Origin: Mycolicibacter minnesotensis
Lineage (GTDB): Bacteria > Actinomycetota > Actinomycetes > Mycobacteriales > Mycobacteriaceae
Assembly: GCF_010731755.1 (NCBI RefSeq)
Contig: NZ_AP022589.1
Location: forward strand, 3,658,001-3,722,000
Reading direction: 5' to 3'
Length of the DNA stretch: 64,000 nt
The notes under the pieces were generated by a model. It ran no database searches. It saw nothing but the letters and a program-made list of their open reading frames with translations, and had not been told where the DNA came from. The translations under genes and the position numbers were made by a program. Below, in pieces: positions 40,185 through 49,680 of the stretch. Numbering within the stretch: position 1 is the stretch's first letter; each line of letters starts with the position of its first letter.

Positions 40185-41534
40185 CTAGGGGTGGGCGTGC
40201 CGGCCGGTCGCGCCCGACGATGTATCCGGAAACGGAACCGGCTTCACCCCCGGAGTGCTCAGCCGGGCGGCCAGCCACGGCAGTGCATGGGTGAACACCC
40301 TCCCGGCGAAGGGCCAGTCGTGTTGGCCTGGCTCGGAGATCACTGCGCAGTCGATACCGTTGGTCTGGCCCAGCGCGCACAGCGACGTCGCGGCGGCCAG
40401 CTGACCGCCGGTATCGGACTTGGCAGTGCTGTCATCGACCGCGAACCACCCCGAAACCCCGGAATACCGGCCGTGCCTGGCGATCACCGTCGACGGGTCG
40501 AATGCCGCCCAGGCATCGACGCTACCGCCGAACAGCCGGTTGATGGTCTGGGAGCGGGTTCCCGCATTGGGGCTCAGGTCGCCGGCGATGTCGACAAACG
40601 CGCTGAACTTGTCGGGGTGCATCGTGGTCAGGTCGACCGCGCAGGTGCCGCCCATGGACCAGCCGACCACACCCCAGCGCGACGGTTCGGCACTGACCCC
40701 GAAATGCGAGATCAGGTAGGGCACCACGTCTTCGGTCAGATGGTCGGCGGCATTTCCGCGCGGGCCGTTGACGCATTCGGTGTCGTTGTTGAAGGAGCCA
40801 CCCGAGTCGACGAACACCAGCACTGGGGCGTTGCCGTGGTGCGCGGCCGCGAAGTCGTCGACGGCCTTGATCGCGCCCCCGGAGCGCAGCCAGTCAGCGG
40901 GCGTGTTGAACTCGCCGCCGATCATCATCACGGCCGGCAGCGGCGGCGGCGGATCCTGGGCGAACCACGCCGGGGGCAGGTACACCAGTTCGCCGCGATG
41001 CTTGAAATGCGAAGAGTCGGCGGGAATCGCTACCCGCAGCACGTGGCCGCGCCCGGGCACCGTGCCCGAGCCGGCGATCGCGTTCACCGCGGCCAGGTCG
41101 CTCTGGTCGGGCAGCGGGCCGGACGTCAGTTGGCCCCAAGCGCTCTGCACGGTCGGGAAGTAGCCGACCCAGGAATTGAGGGTCAAACCGGTACTGAGCA
41201 GACACAGCGGCACCGCCAGCAGGACGATGCCGCGGCGCCACCAGGCCGCACCGCGCCAGCCCAAGACCAGCAGCGCCGCGGCGGCGCCGGTCAGCGCGAT
41301 CCACAGCCACAGCATTAGGGGCGGCGGCTGACCGGACAAGCCGTCATCGGTGACGAGCCAATACGCGCACCCCGCCGCCGCCAGCCCCAGAGCGCCGATC
41401 AGCGGCAGTCGCCACAGCCAGCGGCGCGACCGCCAATCCACGGCCAGCACCAGCGACAACACCGCCGCCGCCTGCACCGTGACCGGAATCCAGCCATGCA
41501 TCAGCGAGGTGTGTTCGCCACTCGCCAGTATCAC
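40185..41534 (-). CDS. Membrane-anchored esterase (Rv1639c-like)
   Basis: A 449-residue protein with four N-terminal membrane helices (residues ~15-125), then an extracytoplasmic alpha/beta-hydrolase of the esterase-D/mycolyltransferase-like superfamily. The nucleophile elbow is GWSMGG, preceded by an oxyanion region PAVMMIGGEFN. A candidate acid lies in the SGWFAVDDS region and the catalytic His is in EPGQHDWPFAG. It probably hydrolyses esters at the cell envelope; the substrate is unknown. The start is uncertain: GTG 41534, whose GGAGG is unusually close, or ATG 41501. Confidence 0.83.
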   Translation of the reverse strand: MILASGEHTSLMHGWIPVTVQAAAVLSLVLAVDWRSRRWLWRLPLIGALGLAAAGCAYWLVTDDGLSGQPPPLMLWLWIALTGAAAALLVLGWRGAAWWRRGIVLLAVPLCLLSTGLTLNSWVGYFPTVQSAWGQLTSGPLPDQSDLAAVNAIAGSGTVPGRGHVLRVAIPADSSHFKHRGELVYLPPAWFAQDPPPPLPAVMMIGGEFNTPADWLRSGGAIKAVDDFAAAHHGNAPVLVFVDSGGSFNNDTECVNGPRGNAADHLTEDVVPYLISHFGVSAEPSRWGVVGWSMGGTCAVDLTTMHPDKFSAFVDIAGDLSPNAGTRSQTINRLFGGSVDAWAAFDPSTVIARHGRYSGVSGWFAVDDSTAKSDTGGQLAAATSLCALGQTNGIDCAVISEPGQHDWPFAGRVFTHALPWLAARLSTPGVKPVPFPDTSSGATGRHAHP

Positions 41535-41558
41535 CCCTCCATGATGGACCGCAACCGC

Positions 41559-44500
41559 TCAGCGGGGCTTGGCCAGCGGGAACGGCAGGGTGTCGCGGAT
41601 GCTGTGGCCGGTGATGAGCATGACGATGCGGTCGACGCCCATGCCCAGCCCGCCGGTCGGCGGCATGGCGTACTCCATGGCCTGGAGGAAGTCCTCATCG
41701 AGTTCCATGGCCTCGGGGTCGCCGCCGGCGGCCAGCAGCGACTGCTGGAGCAGTCGCCGCCGCTGTTCCACCGGGTCGGTGAGCTCGCTGTAGGCGGTGC
41801 CCAACTCCACACCCCACGCCACCAGGTCCCACCGTTCGGCCACCCCCGGTTTGCTGCGGTGCGGCCGGGTCAGCGGCGACACCGAGGTGGGGAAGTCGGT
41901 GTAGAACGTGGGCTGCTCGGTGCGGGCCTCGACCAGGTGTTCGTAGAGTTCGAGCACCACCGCGCCGGCATCCCACTGCCGCAGGTAGTGCACGCCGGCG
42001 CTATCGCACAGCCGGCGCAGGGTGGCCAGATCGGTGCCGGCGTCGATGCGCTCGCCGAGCGCGTCGGACACCGCGTCGTGCACGGTGCGCACCGGCCACT
42101 GCCCGGAGATGTCGACCGCCTCCAGCTGCTCGCCGGAGCCCGGGCGCATCACCACCGGTGCCCCGTTGGCGGCGATCGCGGCGTTCTGGATCAGCTCGCG
42201 TGCCCCGTCGATCCAGGCGAGGTAGTCGCCGTGGGCCTGGTAGGCCTCCAGCAGCGTGAACTCCGGGTTGTGGCTGTAGTCGACGCCCTCGTTGCGGAAT
42301 GCGCGGCCCAGCTCGAAGACCCGCTCCACCCCGCCCACGCACAGGCGTTTGAGGTATAGCTCGGGGGCGATCCGCAGATACAGGTCGAGGTCGTAGGCGT
42401 TGATGTGGGTCACGAACGGGCGTGCGTTGGCCCCGCCGTGCAGTTGTTGCAAGATCGGGGTCTCGACCTCCAGGAATCCCTTGGCGAACAGGGTGTCCCG
42501 GATGGAGCGCAGCACATTGCTGCGGGCGGCGATTAGCTCGCGGGACTCGGTGTTGATCGCCAGGTCCACGTAGCGGGTGCGCAGCCGGGCCTCGGGGTCG
42601 GTCAGCCCCTTCCACTTGTCGGGCAGCGGCCGCAGGCATTTGCCGATCAACCGCCAGTGCGTCACCAGCAGTGACGGGGTTCCGTTGCGGCTCTGTCCCA
42701 TCCGGCCGGTCGCTTCGACCAGGTCGCCGAGGTCGACGCCGGCATTGAAGTCCGCGGCGCGTGCGGTCCCGCCGGCCTGCGCGAGCACCGAATTGTCGAG
42801 CAGCAACTGCACCTCACCCGACCAGTCACGCAGCTGGGCGAATAACACTCCGCCGTAGTCGCGCATCCGCAGCACTCGCCCGGCCACCGAGACCGATTCC
42901 CCGGTGCCGCCTGCCAACGCCTGGGCAACGGTGTGGCTGGGCGGGTCTCCCACCGGGTAGGCGTCGACGTCGTTGTCTTGCAACGATTTCAGCTTGGCCA
43001 TCCGGACTCGGACCTGCTCGGGCAGCCGGGGGAGCGCTTCGCCGTTTTCGGTGAATCTATCGACGGCACTGGCGTCGATACCGTCGGGCGCGGTTCCATC
43101 GTCATGCAGCCGGCCGGTGGCGGCCACGGTCTCCGGCACGGACGGGTGGTGTCCGGTGTGCTGCTCGGTGCGCCGTGAGAATGGCAGCACCAGAAAGCCT
43201 TCGGCGATCACCGAGGCGACCCCGACGCGCGGGATCATCCGGGCGTCCTCATAGCAGGCGTAGCGGGGCACCCACTGCGGCCGATACTTCATGTTCGATC
43301 GGTACAGCGTCTCCAGCTGCCACCAGCGCGAGAAGAACATCAACAGCCGGCGCCACAGTCGCAGCACCGGACCGGCGCCCAATTGCGCGCCCTGCTCGAA
43401 GGCGGCCCGGAACATCGCGAAGTTCAGCGAGATGCGGTTGACGCCGATCGTGGCGGCCTGCAGTGTCAGTTCGCTGACCATCAGTTCGATCGTCCCGTTA
43501 GGGGATTGCGGTGAGCGTCGCATCAGGTCCAGGGAAACCCCGCTGTGTCCCCAGGGCACCAGCGACAGCATCGCCACGACCTCCCCGGTGGCCTGGTCGC
43601 CGCGCACCGCTTCCACCAGCAGGCAGTCGGCGTCGGCCGGGTCGCCCAGGCGGCCCAGTGCCATGGAGAACCCTCGCTCGGATTCGGTGTCGCGCCAGGC
43701 GTCGGCGCGTTCGATGACCCGGGCCATCTCGTCGGGGCCGATATCGCTGTGCCGACGCATCCGCACCGTCAGTCCCGACCGGCGGGCACGGGTCACGGCC
43801 TGGCGTACACCGCGCATGTCCGGGCCGGACAGTTTGAACTCCGAGGGCCGCAGGATCGCCTCGTCACCCAGCTCCAGGGCGCTCAGGCCGGCATCCCGGA
43901 AGGCTTGCGCACCGGTGAAGCTGGCACCCATCACCCCGGGCGCCCACCCGTAGTCCTTGCAGACGCGCAGCCAGCTGTGGATGGCCTGCGGCCAGGCCCG
44001 CGGGTCGCCCACCGGGTCGCCGCTGGCCAGGCAGACGCCCACTTCGACCCGGTAGGTGATGGCGGCGCGGCCGTTGGGGGCGAACACCACCGACTTGTCG
44101 CGCCGGGTGGCGAAGTAGCCCAGCGAGTCGTTCTGGCCGTATTGCTCCAACAGCCCGCGGATCGCGGACTCGTCCTGGCCGGTCAGCGCGTTGTCGGAGC
44201 GCTGTGACAGGAACAGCACGATGGCCGCGACTACCAACGCCACAGCCCCGAGTAGCCCGCACAGGGCGCGCAGTCCGAGTTCCGGCTTGCCGGGGAAGAA
44301 ATCCGGTTCCAGCAGTCCGAAGCCCACCACCCGGTTCACCACGTAGGGCAGCCGCAATGGGGGTGTCACGGTGCCCGGAAAGAGCTCGACCAGTCCCCAG
44401 CACAGCAGGATCGCCACCGCCCAGCCCGCGGCCAGCGTGGCGGCGGACTTGAACAGCGCACCGCGGCGGACCTTGGCCCAGAACTCGCCGCGGGCCAGCA

Positions 44501-44906
44501 CCAGCACGACGACCGCGCCCACATGCAGCATCAGGCCGGCAACTCCGCTGATGACCTGGAACCGATCGGAGGTGTCGGAGACCAGCCGGCTGATATTCCA
44601 GCCGCCGGCCACCACCAGGTTTGCGATCAACAGCCACCAGGCGATGCGCTTGCGTGCGCTGAGTGCCGCCGCCAACAAGGCCAGGACGAAGGCCCAGGCC
44701 AGGCTGGTGTCGGGGAAGTTGAACAGGTATTTGTCGATGAATTCCCGCGGCACGCGGATCGCCCAGCGGATCACCGGCGACATGCTGGCCAGCAGGGACA
44801 ATGTGGCAGCGATACCGACCGCCCAGGCAGCCGTCGCGGGCACCCAGTGGAACCAAGTCGTCGCGCGGCCGCGCGAGCGCGACTCCGGCGGCACAATCAA
44901 CGTCAT
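41559..44906 (-). CDS. lysX: LysX: lysyl-tRNA synthetase/lysylphosphatidylglycerol synthase
   Basis: A two-function protein of 1115 residues that charges tRNA with lysine and transfers the lysine to phosphatidylglycerol, changing surface charge and cationic-peptide resistance. The N-terminus has about seven membrane helices. An MprF-like GNAT-type transferase domain follows (about residues 240-590). Then comes an OB-fold ([26 protein letters not shown]) and a class II synthetase core with motif 2 [20 protein letters not shown] and motif 3 [15 protein letters not shown] 44906 has a -10 element 8 bases upstream. The open frame extends further 5' into the infC leader, but that extension is not credible. 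Confidence 0.95.
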   Translation of the reverse strand: MTLIVPPESRSRGRATTWFHWVPATAAWAVGIAATLSLLASMSPVIRWAIRVPREFIDKYLFNFPDTSLAWAFVLALLAAALSARKRIAWWLLIANLVVAGGWNISRLVSDTSDRFQVISGVAGLMLHVGAVVVLVLARGEFWAKVRRGALFKSAATLAAGWAVAILLCWGLVELFPGTVTPPLRLPYVVNRVVGFGLLEPDFFPGKPELGLRALCGLLGAVALVVAAIVLFLSQRSDNALTGQDESAIRGLLEQYGQNDSLGYFATRRDKSVVFAPNGRAAITYRVEVGVCLASGDPVGDPRAWPQAIHSWLRVCKDYGWAPGVMGASFTGAQAFRDAGLSALELGDEAILRPSEFKLSGPDMRGVRQAVTRARRSGLTVRMRRHSDIGPDEMARVIERADAWRDTESERGFSMALGRLGDPADADCLLVEAVRGDQATGEVVAMLSLVPWGHSGVSLDLMRRSPQSPNGTIELMVSELTLQAATIGVNRISLNFAMFRAAFEQGAQLGAGPVLRLWRRLLMFFSRWWQLETLYRSNMKYRPQWVPRYACYEDARMIPRVGVASVIAEGFLVLPFSRRTEQHTGHHPSVPETVAATGRLHDDGTAPDGIDASAVDRFTENGEALPRLPEQVRVRMAKLKSLQDNDVDAYPVGDPPSHTVAQALAGGTGESVSVAGRVLRMRDYGGVLFAQLRDWSGEVQLLLDNSVLAQAGGTARAADFNAGVDLGDLVEATGRMGQSRNGTPSLLVTHWRLIGKCLRPLPDKWKGLTDPEARLRTRYVDLAINTESRELIAARSNVLRSIRDTLFAKGFLEVETPILQQLHGGANARPFVTHINAYDLDLYLRIAPELYLKRLCVGGVERVFELGRAFRNEGVDYSHNPEFTLLEAYQAHGDYLAWIDGARELIQNAAIAANGAPVVMRPGSGEQLEAVDISGQWPVRTVHDAVSDALGERIDAGTDLATLRRLCDSAGVHYLRQWDAGAVVLELYEHLVEARTEQPTFYTDFPTSVSPLTRPHRSKPGVAERWDLVAWGVELGTAYSELTDPVEQRRRLLQQSLLAAGGDPEAMELDEDFLQAMEYAMPPTGGLGMGVDRIVMLITGHSIRDTLPFPLAKPR

Positions 44907-44914
44907 AGCCAGCG

Positions 44915-44920
44915 AGAATA
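44915..44920 (-). promoter_or_regulatory. -10 element of lysX (near-leaderless)
   Basis: Minus-strand TATTCT (TANNNT) lies 8 bases before the lysX ATG, so transcription starts at or within a base or two of it. Confidence 0.5.
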
Positions 44921-44998
44921 AGCAGCAAAACCTGGAAATATATGTGAGGAATCGCCGGTGGGCGTGTTCGGCGTGAAGAAGTGGTGCTGAACTGCTGC

Positions 44999-45004
44999 TA
45001 GACT
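44999..45004 (+). promoter_or_regulatory. Probable -10 element of the infC operon
   Basis: TAGACT fits TANNNT and would start a leader of about 260 bases. A good -35 hexamer is not visible. Confidence 0.4.
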
Positions 45005-45089
45005 GTGCTACGCGACCGTCCCGGCGTACGCCAGGACAGCAAGTGGAGTTCCCTCCCACCCTGGGCCGAACAGGCTCAGCGGTCCGGTC

Positions 45090-45192
45090 GCAGGCGGTGT
45101 AAACCGCCTGCTCTGCGCGTTGCGCGGGCGGCTTGATGCTGTTCAAGCCGTGATCGGTCGGTATTGGGCCCTGCTTCGTGCAGGGCTTTTTT
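45090..45192 (+). ncRNA. Structured infC leader with intrinsic terminator (attenuator)
   Basis: Three consecutive hairpins lie in the long infC leader. H1 is 45090-45111, a 9-base-pair stem with a GUAA (GNRA) tetraloop. H2 is 45129-45150, 8 base pairs. H3 is 45168-45186, GCCCTGC/GCAGGGC, followed by six T at 45187-45192, a textbook intrinsic terminator that lies about 80 bases before the infC start. This suggests attenuation of infC-rpmI-rplT, for example by ribosomal protein L20 or another signal. A competing antiterminator pairing was not established by eye. The rest of 44907-45270 holds no gene. Confidence 0.7.
45168..45192 (+). terminator. Intrinsic terminator inside the infC leader
   Basis: A seven-base-pair GC-rich stem (45168-45174 with 45180-45186), a five-base loop and a six-T tract lie upstream of the coding region rather than after a gene. 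Confidence 0.8.
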
Positions 45193-45270
45193 GCTGGTGG
45201 GTGGGTCAGCGCCGCTGCGTCCGGACGAGCACTGCGGCGGCCGCGACCGAAGACTACCCAAGGAGGTCCC

Positions 45271-45885
<615 letters not shown>

Positions 45886-45912
45886 ACAACCCGACACCAG
45901 AACTGAGGAAAC

Positions 45913-46107
45913 ATGCCCAAGGCGAAAACCCACAGCGGCGCTTCGAAGCGGTTCCGTCGTACCGGAACCGGCAAGATCGTCCGGCAGAAGGCCAATGCCC
46001 GCCACCTGCTCGAGCACAAGCCGAGCAAGCGCATGCGTCGTCTGGCCGGCCGCACCGAGGTGGCTGCCAGCGACACCAAGCGCGTCAACGCGATGCTGAA
46101 CGGCTGA
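45913..46107 (+). CDS. rpmI: 50S ribosomal protein L35
   Basis: A very basic 64-residue large-subunit protein: [27 protein letters not shown], then [20 protein letters not shown]. It is the standard length for L35 and lies in its conserved place between infC and rplT, 27 bases after the infC stop. Confidence 0.98.
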   Translation: MPKAKTHSGASKRFRRTGTGKIVRQKANARHLLEHKPSKRMRRLAGRTEVAASDTKRVNAMLNG

Positions 46108-46164
46108 TCCAGACCCTTTCAGTACTGCAATCCCCTTACGCCCCAACCAGAATAGGAACACCCC

Positions 46165-46554
46165 ATGGCACGCGTGAAGCGCGCAGTCAACGCGCAGAAG
46201 AAGCGTCGTACAGTCCTTAAGGCATCCAAGGGCTACCGTGGCCAGCGGTCGCGGCTGTACCGCAAGGCCAAAGAGCAGCAGCTGCACTCACTGACCTACG
46301 CCTACCGTGACCGTCGCGCCCGCAAGGGTGATTTCCGCAAGCTGTGGATCACGCGGATCAACGCGGCGGCCCGCGCCAACGACATCACCTACAACCGGTT
46401 GATCCAGGGCCTCAAGGCCGCCGGTGTCGAGGTGGACCGCAAGAACCTCGCCGAGATCGCCGTCAGCGACGCTGCTGCCTTCACCGCACTGGTCGAGGTC
46501 GCCCGGGCCGCGCTGCCCGAGGACGTGAACGCGCCTTCCGGCGAGGCTGCCTGA
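46165..46554 (+). CDS. rplT: 50S ribosomal protein L20
   Basis: A basic 129-residue protein that binds 23S rRNA early in assembly. It has the N-terminal extension [26 protein letters not shown] and the helical core [29 protein letters not shown]. In several bacteria L20 represses its own operon by binding the infC-rpmI-rplT leader, which makes it a candidate regulator of the attenuator at 45090-45192. tsnR begins 14 bases after the stop. Confidence 0.98.
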   Translation: MARVKRAVNAQKKRRTVLKASKGYRGQRSRLYRKAKEQQLHSLTYAYRDRRARKGDFRKLWITRINAAARANDITYNRLIQGLKAAGVEVDRKNLAEIAVSDAAAFTALVEVARAALPEDVNAPSGEAA

Positions 46555-46568
46555 CCCGAACCGAGCCG

Positions 46569-47351
46569 ATGCTGACCGAACGTTCGGCCCGGGTGGTCGC
46601 GGCGGTCAAACTGCATCGGCACGCGGCCAGGAAGCGCGAACAGCGCTTCCTGGCCGAGGGGCCCAATCTGATCGAGGCCGCGATCTCTCGCGGTCTCGTT
46701 CTTGAGGTCTTCGCCACCGAATCGGCGGCGCAACGTCATCACGAGTTATTGGCTTCAGCGCCGGCTCCGGTTCATCTGGTGACCGACCGCGCAGCTAAAG
46801 CCCTGTCGGACACCGTCACCCCCGCCGGACTGGTCGCGGTGTGCACGCACACCGAAGCAGACCTGCACGCGGCGCTCGACGGGGCTCCGCGCTTGGTGGC
46901 CGTGGCCGTGGGAATCGGCGAACCCGGCAATGCCGGCACCCTCATCCGTATTGCCGACGCCACCGGTGCTGACCTGGTAGTGCTGACCGGCAACAGCGTC
47001 GATCCCTACAACGGCAAATGCCTACGGTCCTCGGCCGGCAGCATCTTCAACGTTCCGGTGGTGGTGGCTGCCGACACGGACGCCGTGCTCACGGCGTTGG
47101 GGGAGGTGGGCCTGCAGGTGCTGGCGACGGCCCTGAACGGCGAACTGAGTCTGGACGACGCCGATCCAGTGCTGAGCGCACCTACCGCCTGGCTGTTCGG
47201 ACCGGAGGCTCAGGGCTTGCCGGCCGAGGCCGCAGCCGCCGCCGATCACCGGGTGCATATCCCGATGGCGGGCGGAGCTGAGAGCCTCAATGTTGCTGCA
47301 GCAGCAGCGATCTGCCTCTATCAGAGCGCGCGAGCGCAGCGCCGCGCCTAG
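46569..47351 (+). CDS. tsnR: SpoU-family 23S rRNA/tRNA methyltransferase
   Basis: A 260-residue SPOUT-class RNA 2'-O-methyltransferase. It has an N-terminal substrate-binding L30e-like domain (HAARKREQRFLAEGPNLIEAAIS). The knotted catalytic domain carries motif 1 (GIGEPGNAGTLIRIADATGAD), motif 2 (SAGSIFNVPVVVA) and motif 3 (HIPMAGGAESLNVAAAAAICLY). The length matches TsnR of M. tuberculosis. The exact target nucleotide is not known. It is last in the infC operon and convergent with the MpaB-family gene. Confidence 0.92.
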   Translation: MLTERSARVVAAVKLHRHAARKREQRFLAEGPNLIEAAISRGLVLEVFATESAAQRHHELLASAPAPVHLVTDRAAKALSDTVTPAGLVAVCTHTEADLHAALDGAPRLVAVAVGIGEPGNAGTLIRIADATGADLVVLTGNSVDPYNGKCLRSSAGSIFNVPVVVAADTDAVLTALGEVGLQVLATALNGELSLDDADPVLSAPTAWLFGPEAQGLPAEAAAAADHRVHIPMAGGAESLNVAAAAAICLYQSARAQRRA

Positions 47352-47358
47352 CCGCCGT

Positions 47359-48477
47359 TCAGGCGGCTTTGGGCTTACGGCGCGGCGGACGCGGGGTGAG
47401 GCCACTGCCGGCGGCCAGGGAGAACGTGCTGTGCATCAGCGCACCCGCCCGCTCCACCAGCTTCATGCCCTGGCTGACCGGCGGGACGTAGTGCATGCCG
47501 CTGCGGCGGCGTTCCTTCGGTGGTCCGCTGAACCACGGGGCCTCGATCGGCGGGGTGTCGCTGGGAATCTTGCCCTGCTCACGCCGGTAGCCGGCGAGTG
47601 CTCGCGGGTGCAGCCGGATCTCGTCGGGCACCACGCTGAACGCCAGGTGGCTGACTTTGCCCAGCAGCCGCAGCAGCACCTCGTCGCTCTCCGACCAGCG
47701 CAGGCCGGCCTTCTCGCGCACCGCCGGCTCGAACAGTCCGGTCGCCACCCAGCGTTGGGCGGCCAGCGCCGGCTTGAACATCTGGTGCCACACCGCGTCG
47801 GGCATCGGGACGAACCACGGCTTGGGAATCTTGATGTTCAAGATGTCGAGTGCGGCCGGAGTCAGTTCCAGCTCGTCCTCGCAGACGCGGTCCCAGTACT
47901 CACAGAAGTCTTCCCAGGACTTGGGCACCGGGCGCATGCTCATGCCGTACATCCGGTACCACTGGACGTGCTCGTCGAACAGCTGACGCTTTTCGGCCAA
48001 GGTCAGGCCACCGTCGAAGTACTCAGCAAGCTTGATGATCAGCATGAAGAACGTGGCGTGCGCCCAGTAGAACGTGTCGGGGTCCAGGGCGTGGTAGCGC
48101 CGGCCCTGCTCGTCGGTCCCCTTGATGTCGCGGTGGTAGTCGCGGATCGAGGAGCCGGTGTGCTGGGCCCGCGCGCCGTCGTAGACCACGCCCATGATCG
48201 GGTACACCGACCGCGTCACCCGCTGCATCGGCTCGCTCAAGATGCTGGAGTGCTCGGTGACGCCGGCACCCAGGCCGGGGTACATGTTCTCGATGGCGCC
48301 GATCCAGACGCCCATGATGCCGGTGCGCAGGTCGCCGAAGTACTTCCAGGTCAGCGATTCGGAGTTCAACGGCTCCACGGCCGGGGCCGGCTTAGGGGCA
48401 GCTGGTGCGGCGCTTTGGGCGCTTTCCTCGGCCGACTGAGAAGCCTGCTCAACGGACGCGGTGGGCGTAACAGTCAT
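47359..48477 (-). CDS. MpaB-family (DUF2236) oxygenase-like protein (Rv1645c-like)
   Basis: A soluble protein of 372 residues. After a low-complexity Ala/Pro/Gln/Ser start (to about residue 38) comes the DUF2236 core: GAIENMYPGLGAGVTEHSSILSEPMQRVTRS, DPDTFYWAHATFFMLII and KWEDFCEYW-like segment SWEDFCEYWDRVCED. Named members include the rubber oxygenase Lcp and fungal MpaB, which are heme-binding, but activity in mycobacterial members is not established. ATG 48477 is preferred because AGGAG lies 5 bases upstream. The M. tuberculosis neighbour PE17 is absent here. Confidence 0.85.
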   Translation of the reverse strand: MTVTPTASVEQASQSAEESAQSAAPAAPKPAPAVEPLNSESLTWKYFGDLRTGIMGVWIGAIENMYPGLGAGVTEHSSILSEPMQRVTRSVYPIMGVVYDGARAQHTGSSIRDYHRDIKGTDEQGRRYHALDPDTFYWAHATFFMLIIKLAEYFDGGLTLAEKRQLFDEHVQWYRMYGMSMRPVPKSWEDFCEYWDRVCEDELELTPAALDILNIKIPKPWFVPMPDAVWHQMFKPALAAQRWVATGLFEPAVREKAGLRWSESDEVLLRLLGKVSHLAFSVVPDEIRLHPRALAGYRREQGKIPSDTPPIEAPWFSGPPKERRRSGMHYVPPVSQGMKLVERAGALMHSTFSLAAGSGLTPRPPRRKPKAA

Positions 48478-48619
48478 CACGTCTCCTGTCTGGGAACCTG
48501 AAACTACGATAATTGTGACAACGGTCGTTGTCTACATCTGCTGTGGCGCGTCGCACCCGAAACACTGATCGTGGCGTGCGCCACTGTCTGTGTCGTTGCC
48601 GGTGTCCCGCAGAGCCAAT

Positions 48620-48625
48620 TACGCT
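48620..48625 (+). promoter_or_regulatory. -10 element of the adenylate cyclase gene (leaderless)
   Basis: TACGCT fits TANNNT and lies 7 bases before ATG 48633, supporting that start. Confidence 0.5.
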
Positions 48626-48632
48626 GAGCTGC

Positions 48633-49538
48633 ATGGACCTCGAGCCGGCCCCCCGGCAGGCTGCAGGGCTCGGGGAGGCGGCGGAGATGCCCGACCAGGC
48701 CAGCCCCACTCGCCGCGCGCCCTTCTCCTTGGACGAGGCCGCGGCCTGGCTGAACCGGACCACCAACGACGTCCGGATCGTCGACATGGTCCGGCGGGTG
48801 CGCCGCGTGTTGCCCGGCGATCCGGAGTTCGGCGACCCACTGTCGACGGCGGGCGAGGGCGGACCCCAGACCGCGGCGCGGGCCGCAGACCGGCTGATGG
48901 GGGATCGCTCGGCGGCCTCGCGTGAAGTGAGCCTGGGTGCCCTGCAGGTCTGGCAGGCGCTGACCCAGCGGGTGTCGCGCGTGCCCGGCAATGCCGAGGC
49001 GACGCTGGTCTTCACCGACCTGGTCGGCTTCTCGACGTGGTCGCTGCAGTCCGGCGACGACGCCACCCTCACCCTGCTGCGGCGGGTCTCGCGGGCCATC
49101 GAGCCTCCGCTGCTGGACGCCGGCGGGCGAATAGTCAAGCGGATGGGCGACGGCCTGATGGCGGTGTTTCGCGACCCCTTGGTGGCCGTGGCCGCGGTCC
49201 TGCAGGCACAGGAGGCCATCGCGGAGGTCGAGGTCAACGGGCACACTCCCCGGATGCGGGCCGGAATTCACACCGGTAGGCCACAGCGGCTGGGCGACGA
49301 CTGGCTCGGTGTTGACGTCAATATCGCCGCCCGTGTCATGGAGCGCGCCATCAAGGGCGGGATCGTGGTGTCCGGGCCGACCTTGGAACGCATCGATCCG
49401 GCCGCGCTGACGGAGCTGGGAGTGGTTGCCAAGCGGGCGCGCCGCCAGGTGCTCGCGGCCAAGACCAGCGGCGTCCCGGCGGATCTGATGATGTATCGCC
49501 TCAAGGCAGTTCGCCAGAGCCCCCCGGCCAGTGATTGA
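48633..49538 (+). CDS. Class III adenylate cyclase (Rv1647-like)
   Basis: Makes cAMP from ATP. The 301-residue soluble protein has an N-terminal ~110-residue helical region (RRAPFSLDEAAAWLNRTTNDVRIVDMVRRVRR). The cyclase homology domain follows: ATLVFTDLVGFSTWSLQSGDD holds the first metal Asp, and GRIVKRMGDGLMAVF the second metal Asp. MRAGIHTGRPQRLGDDWLGVDVNIAARVMERA holds the adenine-specifying and transition-state residues (N and R). The M. tuberculosis counterpart is an active cyclase. No membrane segment is seen. Confidence 0.93.
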   Translation: MDLEPAPRQAAGLGEAAEMPDQASPTRRAPFSLDEAAAWLNRTTNDVRIVDMVRRVRRVLPGDPEFGDPLSTAGEGGPQTAARAADRLMGDRSAASREVSLGALQVWQALTQRVSRVPGNAEATLVFTDLVGFSTWSLQSGDDATLTLLRRVSRAIEPPLLDAGGRIVKRMGDGLMAVFRDPLVAVAAVLQAQEAIAEVEVNGHTPRMRAGIHTGRPQRLGDDWLGVDVNIAARVMERAIKGGIVVSGPTLERIDPAALTELGVVAKRARRQVLAAKTSGVPADLMMYRLKAVRQSPPASD

Positions 49539-49680
49539 TTACGTGCCGTTAACCACCGTGTGACCCGGTCAGCTGGGTTCCTACGAGTGGATGAACCCCG
49601 TTCCTTGGAATACCCTGCGGTGAGCAAGGTAACTATTTGACCGGTTTGCACAGGTCGCCTTAACGCAGAAGCGGGGAATC

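Noticed and set aside
44958..44990. Small upstream frame encoding [10 protein letters not shown], preceded by GAGGA, near the infC leader
   Set aside because: It lies upstream of the likely infC transcription start (-10 at 44999), so it would not be in the leader RNA; no support for translation.
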